Shown here: one piece after another, positions 33,306-42,294 of the stretch | Position numbering within the stretch: position 1 is the stretch's first letter | Layout: each line of letters begins with the position of its first letter | Source of the DNA: Candidatus Tectimicrobiota bacterium | Lineage (GTDB): Bacteria; Tectomicrobia; Entotheonellia; Entotheonellales; Entotheonellaceae | DNA length: 64,000 nt | Assembly (NCBI GenBank): GCA_026005175.1 | Contig: BPKO01000001.1 | Location: 434,001 to 498,000 of the forward strand | Direction of reading: 5' to 3' | Program-made: the position numbers and the translations under genes | The notes under the pieces: model-generated | The model's input: the letters and a program-made list of their open reading frames with translations, nothing else | Databases searched by the model: none | Told to the model about the DNA's origin: nothing

Positions 33306-34633
33306 ACCCCCTCCCGCTGAAAGGCGTAGAGGCACCCCAGTTGCAGCAGCTGCGTCAGGGCGTCAAGCGCCTGACGTGACTCTTCTAGGAGCTGCGGATC
33401 GGCCAAGTCGTGGGGAGTCAGCTCTTCGCGGTAATAGCGGTCTACCCAGGCTTCCAGGGCCTGAAGCTTGTCCTCGGTCAGCAGCACGCCGGAATGCATA
33501 CTGGCCAGCTCGGCTTGCGTCAAGGGAAGCCGCAGGCGCAGGCAGGCCGGACCGCCGCCTCCCCACATGCTTTGCTCTAGATCCTGAAACAGAACCCGGT
33601 CGACAAAACCGTCGTCAAGCAGGCGTTGCACCACGCGTGCCGCCGGCCCCTGCTGGCATTCGGCGGGGGCCAGCAAGACCCAGCCCTGGGGCGTGTGCAA
33701 GAGTTGGCTGTTAAAAAGATAGCTGCGCACCGCTTGCTTGAGGCTGAGCTCCCGCGCTGGCACTTCGTACACCCAGAGCTCGGGCAGACGCTGCCGGCAC
33801 CAGGCTAGAACCGCTGCCTGCTCCTCTAGACAGCACTCGTGGAGCAACAGGCGATTGCCGCTGCCAACCATCACCACGTCGTTGTGGAAAGCTCCGGCGT
33901 CGATGGCCCTCGGGTGCTGGCGGACAAAGCGGGCGTGCCCGGGCCGCAAGCGCCCCACGCGCGCCACCGCCTCACTGGCCTCGCGGCTTTGCCGGGGGGG
34001 AAACCGGCGAGGCAGAGAGGCTTCGGGCGCAGCGGCCGTGGCGCCGTAAACAAAGAGGTGCCATCCGGCGGCTTCCGGCTCGCTGCTCAGGCGGGAGTGG
34101 TTGGCGGCCCCCTCGTCACGCAAGGCTGGGCTCGGCGGCAAGGGGTCGTGCACTTCCACGTACCGCGTGTCGGGAAAAAGGACCCGCAACATGGCCGTAC
34201 GCCTCGGAGCCTCCAGGGCGCGGTGGGGGGTAGCAATGAGGTTGGCCATCACCACGTGGCACTTGCCGTCCTCGCTGTCGTGGCTGGGGATGACCGTGGC
34301 CATATTGGCCGCCCACATAAACGCGCTGCTCGTCGCCAGGTTCAAGAGATACGGGGCCTCTTGGGCGGTTTTGGCCAGCACTTCGGCGTCGGAACCCCGA
34401 AACCCAAGACGCCGCAAAAAGTCGAGATCCGGACGCTCTAGCGGTGGCAACACAGCCTGCACTAGACCCAGCGCCAGCACCTGCCGCATCTTGGCCAGCC
34501 CTTGTCGTGCGGCCTGTCGCGGCCGGCTGCGCCAGCCGGCATGGGCCATGCTGGCCAGGTTACCAAAGCTCAGCCCGCCAAAGTGGTGCGTGGGGCCCAC
34601 CAGCCCGTCGAGTTGCACTTCGCGGACGGTCAT
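33302..34633 (-). CDS. astB: N-succinylarginine dihydrolase
   Basis: Second AST step: succinylarginine to succinylornithine, two ammonia and CO2. It has 443 residues. The N terminus VQLDGLVGPTHHFGGLSFGN and ATSSAFMWAANMATVIPS are family hallmarks, and GGGGPACLRLRLPLT carries the catalytic Cys near position 370. ATG 34633 (MTVREVQ) is preferred over an upstream Met six codons earlier. It is the first gene of an astBA pair, divergent from the PBP5-type gene. Confidence 0.94.
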   Translation of the reverse strand: MTVREVQLDGLVGPTHHFGGLSFGNLASMAHAGWRSRPRQAARQGLAKMRQVLALGLVQAVLPPLERPDLDFLRRLGFRGSDAEVLAKTAQEAPYLLNLATSSAFMWAANMATVIPSHDSEDGKCHVVMANLIATPHRALEAPRRTAMLRVLFPDTRYVEVHDPLPPSPALRDEGAANHSRLSSEPEAAGWHLFVYGATAAAPEASLPRRFPPRQSREASEAVARVGRLRPGHARFVRQHPRAIDAGAFHNDVVMVGSGNRLLLHECCLEEQAAVLAWCRQRLPELWVYEVPARELSLKQAVRSYLFNSQLLHTPQGWVLLAPAECQQGPAARVVQRLLDDGFVDRVLFQDLEQSMWGGGGPACLRLRLPLTQAELASMHSGVLLTEDKLQALEAWVDRYYREELTPHDLADPQLLEESRQALDALTQLLQLGCLYAFQREGV

Positions 34634-34691
34634 ACCTTTCAGTGTACTCAACGGTAAGCTGTGCTTGCCAGCGCCGCAGCTAAGAAAACCG

Positions 34692-34720
34692 TTGACAGCT
34701 CAAGTCCCTGCCGTTATATC
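34692..34720 (+). promoter_or_regulatory. Candidate sigma-70 promoter of the D,D-carboxypeptidase gene
   Basis: TTGACA at 34692-34697, a 17-base spacer and TATATC at 34715-34720, 86 bases before the GTG start. Confidence 0.65.
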
Positions 34721-34805
34721 TTGTCTGAGTCTCCTCCTGCCGGGGTTGCCGGCGCCTTGTCAAGCCAACCGCAAATGCGACCCCACTCGCCCTAAGGAGT
34801 ACGTT

Positions 34806-36128
34806 GTGATTGCTCACACACCGCGCCTGGGTAAAGTCGTTGCCGCGGGCCTGGGAGGCCTGCTCCTCGTGCTGGTGCTAGGGCTGCCCTGGGCGGCGGC
34901 TCGCGTGTCTGCCTCCCCTTCTTCGCCCCAGGAATCCCCTCCTCCCTTGCCGCCACACCAGTTGCCCATCAATGCCAAAAGCGCGGTGCTGATGGATGCT
35001 CACACCGGGCAGGTCCTGGTGGCCTATCGGGAAACCTTGCGGCTGCCGCCAGCGTCTTTTGCCAAGTTGCTGACGCTCTATTTGGTCTTTGACACGCTGC
35101 GGCACGGCAAACTGCGGCTGGACGACGAGATCTACGTGAGCAAAAAAGCCTGGCGGACCGGCGGGTCACGCATGTTCATCGAGGTCGGCTCGAAAGTGCC
35201 GCTGCGCGAGCTCATCAAAGGCATTGCCGTCGTTTCTGGCAACGACGCCTGTGTGGCGGTGGCAGAGCATCTTTACGGAAGTACCGAGCTCTTTGCCCAG
35301 GCGATGAACACCCTGGCAGCGTCGATTGGCATGCGCCACAGCCACTTTACCAACCCTCACGGGCTGCCAGATGAGAACCAGTACACGACGGCGCTCGACA
35401 TGGCGCTGCTGGCCCGTAGCTACCTCGCCAACTTTCCCGAGGCCTTGCAGTTTCATTCCATGCAAGAGTATACGTATGCCGGCATCCGGCAGCACAACCG
35501 CAACGGACTGTTGCGCAAGGATCCGTCGGTAGACGGTTTGAAGACAGGCTACATTGCCGAAGCCGGGTACCATTTGCTGGCCACGGCAAAGCGCGACGGC
35601 TGGCGGCTCATTGCCGTGGTGATGGGAGCTGAAAGCCCTTCGATTCGTGAAACGGAAGCGTTGAAGCTACTCAACTACGGCTATCGCCACTTTGTGCGAC
35701 TCATGCCCTTGCGGGCCGGAGAGCCCCTGGCCACGCTGCCGGTATGGAAAGGCAAGCGGGGGCAGGTGCAAGTGGTGGCCGGCCACGATGCCCCGGTGGT
35801 GGTGCCGAGAGAGGACAGCCCGCAAGTCAGAAAAATCCTCGTTCTGCCTACCGAGGTCACGGCCCCGCTACGCCAGGGGCAGCCGCTGGGTCATGCCGAG
35901 ATCCGGCTTGGCACCGCCCTGCTCCACACCGTGCCGCTGCAGGCGGCCGAGGTCGTGCCTCGCGCCGGGCTTCCGACTGTCCTGGCGCATCATCTCTATT
36001 TGCTCGGGCGCGACCACACCACGCTGCTGCTCTTGCTAAGTGGGAGCATGCTTCCCCTCGTTGCCCTCTTTGCCCTGCTTTCCATGCGCGGGCGCCGTCG
36101 GCGACGCTCGACTCGCTTCACGCTCTAA
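34806..36128 (+). CDS. dacA: D-alanyl-D-alanine carboxypeptidase (PBP5/DacA-like)
   Basis: Trims the terminal D-Ala from peptidoglycan stem peptides. It has 440 residues. The serine-enzyme motifs are complete: SFAK at 84-87, SGN at 144-146 and KTG at 246-248. An N-terminal hydrophobic segment (about 12-32) precedes a short Pro-rich linker. The C-terminal PBP5 domain is followed by a true membrane helix and an Arg-rich tail (MRGRRRRRS), unlike the amphipathic anchor of E. coli PBP5. The start is GTG 34806 after TAAGGAG. It overlaps the convergent exonuclease gene by 4 bases. Confidence 0.93.
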   Translation: MIAHTPRLGKVVAAGLGGLLLVLVLGLPWAAARVSASPSSPQESPPPLPPHQLPINAKSAVLMDAHTGQVLVAYRETLRLPPASFAKLLTLYLVFDTLRHGKLRLDDEIYVSKKAWRTGGSRMFIEVGSKVPLRELIKGIAVVSGNDACVAVAEHLYGSTELFAQAMNTLAASIGMRHSHFTNPHGLPDENQYTTALDMALLARSYLANFPEALQFHSMQEYTYAGIRQHNRNGLLRKDPSVDGLKTGYIAEAGYHLLATAKRDGWRLIAVVMGAESPSIRETEALKLLNYGYRHFVRLMPLRAGEPLATLPVWKGKRGQVQVVAGHDAPVVVPREDSPQVRKILVLPTEVTAPLRQGQPLGHAEIRLGTALLHTVPLQAAEVVPRAGLPTVLAHHLYLLGRDHTTLLLLLSGSMLPLVALFALLSMRGRRRRRSTRFTL

Positions 36129-37327
36129 TTTCCCGCTGCACGGTGGCGGGCCAGCTTGCGGGAGAGGCGCTGTCGGCGCTGTTGATGGGCCTCTGTGGTA
36201 TCTGCGACCTGCAACAGCCGCTCGGTATAGTGCAAAGCGAGCGGGTAATCCCGCCGTACGTGCTCGTAGTACTTGGCCAGGCACAGCAAGGCAGCAGGAT
36301 CGTCCTCCCTGGCCAGCGCCTCCCAGATGGCCACCGCCGCCTCCCACTGCCGGCGGCGACGGTAGAGGTGGGCCAGCTCGTGTAAGCCCGTCTGGTCTAG
36401 GTGCTGGCGGTGTCGCTGCAGCGTGGCCACGGCGGCTTGCTCATCGCCGCGGCGCCACCAGAAACGCGCGGCGGCCACAGGGTCAGCCCCGCTTTCGCCT
36501 GGAGCCATGAACGCCTCCCCTAGGGAAGGCAACAGGGTCACCAACGAGAGGAGGTCCCAGCGATTGTGGCGCAGGATGGCGGGAAGCAGGTGTGTCGTCC
36601 CGTGGCGTACGAAGGCAAACCAGGCTTCGGGAATAGCCGCCGCCGGCAGGTCCTGCGCGCGGGCGAATCCGAGAAGCCGCTGCTCTGCCGTCAGGAGTCG
36701 GCAGTCGGGCCAGCGGCGCGCAAAGGCCTGGCGCAGAAGGGGTAAAAGGTCAAGGTGCTGCATGCTGGCAAAGGGATCGTCTTGCCGGCTCAGCCGGTAA
36801 CGGGTGGCAATAAGCGGCACGTCAAAGCACTTGCCATTAAACGTCACCAAGTAACGCCGGCCGGCGCACGCCGCCGCGGCTTCCTGCAGCAGGGCCGCTT
36901 CCCCGCGAAACCCGGTCAGCAGCAGCTGCTGCAGCCGCAGGCTCTCGCCTTCGAGGCGCCCCAGCCCCAGGAGAAAGACCAGCGTGCCGGTTCCTCCAGC
37001 CAGCCCGGTGGTTTCGGTATCTAGAAAGAGGAGTTCTTCTGGCCGCACGGGTTCCCCGAGCAGGGGTGCCAGGCGTTCCAGGGTGGTTGCGGCCGCCAGC
37101 GGCCAGCGCCCGTGCCGGTACGTGAGGGGGAGGCGCTGCTCGATAACGATCAGCCCGGGGGTGACGCGGCGGCCCTGGAGCGCGCGGGCGACCTGCTGCT
37201 CGCGCTGCTCGGCCGCTGCCGCACTGCGTATCCGGTGCAGCCACGGCAGCAGGCCTTCCGGGGCAGAGGCGGGGCGCGTGGCGCCGGCTTGCTGCCGCAA
37301 GGTCGCCAGGCGTGCTTTAGGCGTCAC
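36125..37327 (-). CDS. mrfB: RNase H-like 3'-5' exonuclease (YprB/MrfB-like) with TPR tail
   Basis: A 400-residue protein. LLFLDTETTGLAGGTGTLVFL opens a DEDD-type exonuclease (ExoI motif); YLVTFNGKCFDVPLI is ExoII-like and RHNRWDLLSLVTLL ExoIII-like. The last 130 residues form helical TPR-like repeats. It matches Bacillus YprB (MrfB), which pairs with helicase YprA (MrfA) in repair of mitomycin C damage. Start GTG 37327 overlaps the helicase stop by 11 bases; the longer frame upstream overlaps the helicase and is rejected. Confidence 0.88.
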   Translation of the reverse strand: MTPKARLATLRQQAGATRPASAPEGLLPWLHRIRSAAAAEQREQQVARALQGRRVTPGLIVIEQRLPLTYRHGRWPLAAATTLERLAPLLGEPVRPEELLFLDTETTGLAGGTGTLVFLLGLGRLEGESLRLQQLLLTGFRGEAALLQEAAAACAGRRYLVTFNGKCFDVPLIATRYRLSRQDDPFASMQHLDLLPLLRQAFARRWPDCRLLTAEQRLLGFARAQDLPAAAIPEAWFAFVRHGTTHLLPAILRHNRWDLLSLVTLLPSLGEAFMAPGESGADPVAAARFWWRRGDEQAAVATLQRHRQHLDQTGLHELAHLYRRRRQWEAAVAIWEALAREDDPAALLCLAKYYEHVRRDYPLALHYTERLLQVADTTEAHQQRRQRLSRKLARHRAAGN

Positions 37328-39698
37328 GCGCGGCGTCTCCTGCCAGGAGGGCGAGAACACGCAAGGCTGCGGCTTTGGAGTCGTTGCCCGTGTCGGTGAG
37401 GACCGGACCGATACAGGCCGGACACCCGCCCCGGCAGGCACAGTCGCCCACCAGCTCCTGAGCCCGCCGCACGATCTCATGGCGGCGGTCGTAGAGAAGG
37501 GGCGAGAGTCCAATCCCTCCCGGGTAGTTGTCGTAGAGAAACACCGTGGGGGCAAAGTGTGGCAGTGCGGTGGCAGCCCGGCCATCGGCCAGCAGCGCCT
37601 GAGGGCGGCCGCGGCCGGTAGGGCTGACGGTGACGAACCAGGTGGCGTCGCTGCTGCCCACGGCCCGGCCCAAATCGTAAGGTTCGGCCATGGCCACCAG
37701 CGCCGCCATGCAGTGCATGGCGTAGGCCGCTCCCAGAAAGCCGTCGAGGGCCTGCCAGGGGTGGGGAAACGCCTGGCGCAGCGCCGCGGCCGGCACCTGC
37801 CACCACACGGCGGTGGTGTGCAGTTCCTGATCGGGCAGGTTGACTTGCCCGTAGCCGACGTTTTCGTGCGTGTGGTAGCGGATCTTCTTGTAGCCGGCCA
37901 CCCGGCGCACCAAGTGCACTTCGCCCCAGGCCTCCTGCACGGTGGCGGCTGCTGTCGTGGCAAAGTGGTCGAGCACTTTAAGGCGCGTGTAGTCCACGGC
38001 CTCGGTGTAGTAATCGGCCTGGGTGCGCCGCACGAAAGCCTTGCGGCCCTCCCAATCGAGCTGTTCCACTTGCCAGGGCTGCGCCTGAAGGAGGTAAATC
38101 GCCCCTTCGTACAGGGTGAGCGGCGCGCTGGTGTAGTCCACTTCGGCAATGACGTCCTGCTTGCCGGCGGTGCGGTCAATGACCACGAAGTTGCCTTCGG
38201 CCACGCTGCGCAAGCTAACGCTATTGGCCGGGTAGCTCTCGGCCATCCAGTGCCAGCGTCCTGCTTCGTGATGCAGGACCTGCTGCGCCTCGAGGTAAGC
38301 CAGGACCTCGGGCAGGTGCGGGCCGCCGAAGCGCTCGCCATCGGCAAAAGGCAGCTCGAAGGCAGCGCAGCGCACGTGGTCAGAAAAAATCAGCAGCTGG
38401 TCGGGGTCGAGGCGTGCCTGCTCAGGAGAGGCAGCAAAGAAGCACTCCGGATGGCGAACAATGTACTGGTCGAGCGGGGCGCTGGTGGCGACCAGAATGC
38501 CCAGGGAAGGTTGCCCGCGTCGCCCCACCCGCCCCAGGCGCTGCCAGGTGGCGGCAATGGTGCCAGGATAGCCGTTAAGAATACAGACGTCCAGAGCGCC
38601 GATGTCCACGCCGAGCTCGAGGGCGGAGGTGGTCACCACGCAATCGACGGCGCCGGCGCGCAGCTGGCGCTCGGTGGTGCGCCGCTGGCGGGGAAGATAA
38701 CCGCCGCGGTACGCGGCGACCCGCGCCGGCCGGCGCGGATCGCGGTCGAACGCCTCTTTCAGGTACTTGGTGAGAATCTCGACCATCAGGCGGCTTTGGG
38801 CAAAGACCAGCGTTTTGAGGCCCTGGGAGACGGCCAGGCGCGCCAGGGCGACCGTCTGGGAGCGGGCCGACTGGCGAATCCCGAGCTCGGGGTGCACTAA
38901 GGGGGGATTCCACAGCAGAATGGTTTTTTCCCCTTGGGGGGCGCCGCTGTCGGTGATGGCCACCACCTCGGCTTCCACCAGCTGGCGGGCCAGCTCGACG
39001 GGGTTGGCGAGGGTGGCCGAGCAGAGAATGTAGACAGGCTGGCAGCCGTAGAAGCTACAGACCCGCCGCAGGCGGCGCAGCACGTTGGCCATGTGGGCGC
39101 CGAAGACGCCGCGGTAAGTGTGCATTTCGTCGATGACGACGTACTGCAAGCGGTCGAAGAACTGGGCCCACTTGGTGTGGTGCGGCAAGATGCCCTGGTG
39201 CAGCATGTCGGGGTTAGACACCACGATGTCGCCGTAAAGGCGAATGGCCCGGCGGGCGTCGGCTGGCGTATCGCCGTCAAAGGTGTAAGCGCGCACGCCA
39301 AGCTGTCCTGCCTCGTTGAGGGCCAGGAGCTCGGCCACCTGGTCCTGGGACAGCGCCTTGGTGGGAAAGAGGTACAGGGCCTTGGCTTGCTCGGTCAGGA
39401 TGGCGTGCAGCACCGGCAAGTTGTAGCAGAGGGTTTTGCCCGAGGCGGTGGGGGTGACAAGGAGGGTGTGGTGCCCGGCGCGGATGGCATCCCAGGCCTG
39501 CCGCTGGTGGCAGTAGAGGCGCGTGATGCCGTGGGCGGCCAGTGCGGCGCGCAGACGCGGCGCGAGCTCGGCGGGAAAGGGGGCATAACGGGCGGCGCGT
39601 GCCGGCAAGGTGACCGCGCCGGTGATACAATGAGGTGCGGTGGCACGCAGGTGAGCCAGCAGGGCCGCCACGCTCCCTGCGGTGGGGGAGGGCTCCAT
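37317..39698 (-). CDS. mrfA: DEAD/DEAH-box helicase with DUF1998 zinc domain (YprA/MrfA-like)
   Basis: Superfamily 2 helicase of 793 residues. Motif I is TPTASGKTLCYN, motif II VIDEMHTY, motif III CSATLANP, and motif VI text is TWQRLGRVGRRGQ. The C-terminal DUF1998/MZB domain holds the zinc cysteines CACRGGCPACIG. This is the architecture of YprA (MrfA), which with YprB performs a UvrABC-independent excision repair in Bacillus. ATG 39698 is chosen; GTG and TTG codons just upstream are alternatives. Confidence 0.92.
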   Translation of the reverse strand: MEPSPTAGSVAALLAHLRATAPHCITGAVTLPARAARYAPFPAELAPRLRAALAAHGITRLYCHQRQAWDAIRAGHHTLLVTPTASGKTLCYNLPVLHAILTEQAKALYLFPTKALSQDQVAELLALNEAGQLGVRAYTFDGDTPADARRAIRLYGDIVVSNPDMLHQGILPHHTKWAQFFDRLQYVVIDEMHTYRGVFGAHMANVLRRLRRVCSFYGCQPVYILCSATLANPVELARQLVEAEVVAITDSGAPQGEKTILLWNPPLVHPELGIRQSARSQTVALARLAVSQGLKTLVFAQSRLMVEILTKYLKEAFDRDPRRPARVAAYRGGYLPRQRRTTERQLRAGAVDCVVTTSALELGVDIGALDVCILNGYPGTIAATWQRLGRVGRRGQPSLGILVATSAPLDQYIVRHPECFFAASPEQARLDPDQLLIFSDHVRCAAFELPFADGERFGGPHLPEVLAYLEAQQVLHHEAGRWHWMAESYPANSVSLRSVAEGNFVVIDRTAGKQDVIAEVDYTSAPLTLYEGAIYLLQAQPWQVEQLDWEGRKAFVRRTQADYYTEAVDYTRLKVLDHFATTAAATVQEAWGEVHLVRRVAGYKKIRYHTHENVGYGQVNLPDQELHTTAVWWQVPAAALRQAFPHPWQALDGFLGAAYAMHCMAALVAMAEPYDLGRAVGSSDATWFVTVSPTGRGRPQALLADGRAATALPHFAPTVFLYDNYPGGIGLSPLLYDRRHEIVRRAQELVGDCACRGGCPACIGPVLTDTGNDSKAAALRVLALLAGDAARDA

Positions 39699-39824
39699 CA
39701 CGTGCGCGTCCTTTTGCCGCAAGGCCAGCGGCGGTGCGACCAGGGAGATGATAAGGAAGCGCCGCCGCTAATGCAAGGGCGGCGACGCCGGCTGCCTGCG
39801 CTCTAGGTTTTGCGCAACGCCCCC

Positions 39825-39853
39825 TTGACAGGCAGGAGAGGCAGGACTATATT
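39825..39853 (+). promoter_or_regulatory. Candidate sigma-70 promoter of the fur-rubrerythrin operon
   Basis: TTGACA at 39825-39830, a 17-base spacer and TATATT at 39848-39853, 28 bases before the Fur-family start. Among the best promoters in the window. A clear PerR or Fur box was not recognised. Confidence 0.7.
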
Positions 39854-39881
39854 TCAGAGCAGCTAGTTGATCGGAGAAATT

Positions 39882-40355
39882 ATGAAAAAGGCAGCGAGCA
39901 TGCACGAGCAGGTGGCGCGGTTACGGCGGGCAGGGCTGCGGGTGACGGGCCCACGGCTGGCCATTCTGGCGGCCTTGGAGCAGGACCCCAGCCACCCCAC
40001 AGCGGAGCGGCTCTACGAACGGCTGCGCCCGCACCACCCCTCGCTGTCGCTGTCGACCGTCTACGAAACCCTGGAAACCTTCATTCGCACTGGCCTCTGC
40101 CGCCGGGTTCACGATGGCAGTGGCCGCCTGCGGGTCGATGGCACCACCGCAGACCACGACCATGCCGTGTGCCGCGAGTGCGGGACGATTTTCGACGTCA
40201 GCCGGGAGGTGTTCCCGCTGCCCGCCCCGCCCACCCGGCTGCCCGACGGGCTAGAGGTCACGGCAGTGCGTGTGGAGTATGAAGTCATCTGTGCCGCTTG
40301 CCGCCGCCAGGCCCCGCAGGCCAGGCGGCGTGGTGGCACCAAAACCGCCTCGTAG
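39882..40355 (+). CDS. Fur/PerR family transcriptional regulator
   Basis: A 157-residue metal-dependent repressor. RAGLRVTGPRLAILAALEQD and SLSLSTVYETLETFIRTGL form the winged helix. The dimer domain has DHDHAVCRECG and a later CAAC, two CxxC pairs for structural zinc. Its place in front of rubrerythrin favours a peroxide-sensing PerR role, where a regulatory His would be oxidised. ATG 39882 follows CGGAGA; a TTG at 39867 is an alternative. It probably controls its own operon. Confidence 0.9.
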   Translation: MKKAASMHEQVARLRRAGLRVTGPRLAILAALEQDPSHPTAERLYERLRPHHPSLSLSTVYETLETFIRTGLCRRVHDGSGRLRVDGTTADHDHAVCRECGTIFDVSREVFPLPAPPTRLPDGLEVTAVRVEYEVICAACRRQAPQARRRGGTKTAS

Positions 40356-40368
40356 AGGAGAGCAAGCC

Positions 40369-40788
40369 ATGCCTGAACTGAAAGGCACCAAAACCCACGA
40401 GAACCTGAAGCACGCCTTTGCCGGGGAGTCCCAGGCCAACCGGCGTTACCTCTACTTTGCCAAGCAGGCCGACATCGAGGGCTACCCGGAAATTGCTGGC
40501 CTTTTCCGTGACACGGCCGAAGGCGAAACCGGCCATGCCCACGGCCACCTCGACTACCTCAAGAAAGTGGGCGACCCGGCCACTGACCTGCCTTTCTCGG
40601 ACGTGCAGGAGATGCTCAAGTCGGCGATTGCCGGGGAAACCTACGAGTACACCAACATGTACCCCAGCATGGCCAAGACTGCCCGCGAAGAGGGCTTTCC
40701 CGAAATCGCCGACTGGTTCGAAACCCTGGCCAAGGCGGAGCGCTCGCACGCCGGGAAGTTCCAGAAGGCCCTAGAGAGCATTAGCTAA
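40369..40788 (+). CDS. Rubrerythrin (diiron domain only)
   Basis: Peroxide-reducing diiron protein of 139 residues. [22 protein letters not shown] gives the first Glu ligands, and [14 protein letters not shown], then [16 protein letters not shown] and [13 protein letters not shown], the rest (ExxH motifs). The C-terminal rubredoxin domain of classical rubrerythrin is absent, so electrons must come from another protein; the Fe-S protein downstream is a candidate. GAGGAGAG precedes the ATG, 13 bases after the regulator. Confidence 0.94.
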   Translation: MPELKGTKTHENLKHAFAGESQANRRYLYFAKQADIEGYPEIAGLFRDTAEGETGHAHGHLDYLKKVGDPATDLPFSDVQEMLKSAIAGETYEYTNMYPSMAKTAREEGFPEIADWFETLAKAERSHAGKFQKALESIS

Positions 40789-40797
40789 TGGCCTAAT

Positions 40798-40821
40798 CCC
40801 GGGGCCCCTGCCGGCCCCGGG
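40798..40821 (+). repeat. GC-rich hairpin between rubrerythrin and the Fe-S gene
   Basis: CCCGGGGCC (40798-40806) and GGCCCCGGG (40813-40821) form a nine-pair stem with a six-base loop. There is no T-run. Lying inside an apparent operon, it may stabilise the upstream rubrerythrin message or partly terminate, giving more rubrerythrin than downstream products. Confidence 0.5.
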
Positions 40822-40857
40822 AGCCCGTCCACCTTTCAAGATCCGACCAGGCGCACG

Positions 40858-42253
40858 ATGAGCGAGCACGAAACGCCACAACCGCATATCCGCTATGCCC
40901 CGACGACGGGCCTGACCTATAACCCAAACGACCCCAAGTACTGGGACCGACAGGCCCTGGAGGGAGAGCTCGTCCGCACTTTCGATTTATGTCATAGCTG
41001 TCGCCTTTGTTTTCGCTACTGCCAGGCCTTCCCTACCCTCTTTCGTGCGGTGGACACGCACGGGGACGTGCGTCGCATCCCCGAAAGCGAACGGCTGCAG
41101 GTCATCGATCAGTGCTTTCAGTGTAAGCTCTGCTACGTGAACTGTCCCTATACCGAGCGGGAAGGGCACGAGTTCAAGATCGATTTTCCACGCCTTATCC
41201 TGCGGGCCAATGCGGTGCGGCGGCGCGACAGCGGCCTGCCGCTGCGCGAGCGCCTGCTAAGTGATCCCGACCGCTTGGGCAAACTCGGGACGATTTGGCC
41301 AGGGGCTGGTCAACTGGCTCAACACTCTGCGGCCCCACCGCCTGCTGCTGGAAAACGTCCTGGGGATCCACCGCGACAAGCGGCTTCCTCCCTTTGCCAG
41401 GCCGACGTTTACTGCCTGGTTCCGCCAGCAGACCGGCGGCGCCGAAGAAACGCCCGATGGCACCCATCCCGTGGTGTTGTTTGCTACTTGTTATGCCACT
41501 TACAACAAGCCGGCGCTTGCCCAGGCCGCCTATGAGGTCTTGCGCCACAACGATTGCCGTATCGCCTGTCCTTCGCTTCACTGCTGTGGCATGCCCGCGC
41601 TGGATGGCGGCAACGTGGCTTTTGCCCAGCAGCAGGCCCGCCACAATGTCGAACGCCTGCTGCCCTTTGTCAGCCGCGGTTACCCCATCGCGGTGATCAA
41701 TCCCACGTGCAGCCTCATGCTCAAGCAGGAGTATCCCGAGTTGCTCGACGTCCCGGATAATCCGCAGCTTGCTACGGCGGCCCGGCAAGTGGCGGCCGCC
41801 ACGCGCGACATCTGCGAGTTTCTTTTCGAGCTGCGCCAGGCCGGCCATTTCAAAGAAGATTTTCGCAGTACCCCGGGAGGCCCGGTGGCGTACCACGCCC
41901 CGTGCCACTTGCGCATGCAAAATATCGGCTTCCGAGGCCGCGACCTGATGCGCCGCATTCCCCAGGTGCAGCCGCGGCTGGTGGCCGAATGCTCAGGGCA
42001 CGACGGCACCTGGTCGATGAAGCGCGAGTACTTTGCCTGGTCCCTGCAAAACGGACAGAAAGCCTTCGACGGCATGCGCCAGAGCGGCGCCGAGCTGTGG
42101 ACCACCGACTGCCCGCTGGCCGCCCTGCACTTTGAACAAGCCTGTGGCAAGCCGGCCCTGCATCCCATTGAGGTCCTGGCGCGCGCCTACCGTCCCGACG
42201 GCTTCCCGCATCCCTTGACGCCACAATCGAATCCCCCAGAATCTGCGGCGTGA
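40858..42253 (+). CDS. CCG-domain Fe-S oxidoreductase (GlpC/HdrD-like), one frameshift
   Basis: The N-terminal part has two [4Fe-4S] motifs, CHSCRLCFRYC and CFQCKLCYVNC. The C-terminal part has two cysteine-rich CCG domains: the first with SLHCCGMPAL, the second with APCHLRM and ECSGHDGTWSMK, where CCG is replaced by CSG. The halves are in different frames and join at GGG 41287-41289; dropping one G gives a continuous KLGRFGQGLVNW. The rebuilt protein has about 464 residues. This family is regularly found beside rubrerythrin and DUF3501 and is a plausible electron donor to rubrerythrin. The quinone or other partner is unknown. Confidence 0.87.
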
Positions 42254-42294
42254 AAAAGGCCCCTGCGGGGCCCCCAGTGTGGTGGAGGAGACCC

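Noticed and set aside
37328-38347. N-terminal extension of the exonuclease
   Set aside because: The extended frame lies inside the helicase gene and reads as nonsense; the GTG at 37327 fits the overlap.
36984-38900. Long plus-strand open frame opposite the exonuclease and helicase
   Set aside because: Shadow of the helicase gene; no ribosome site and no family text.
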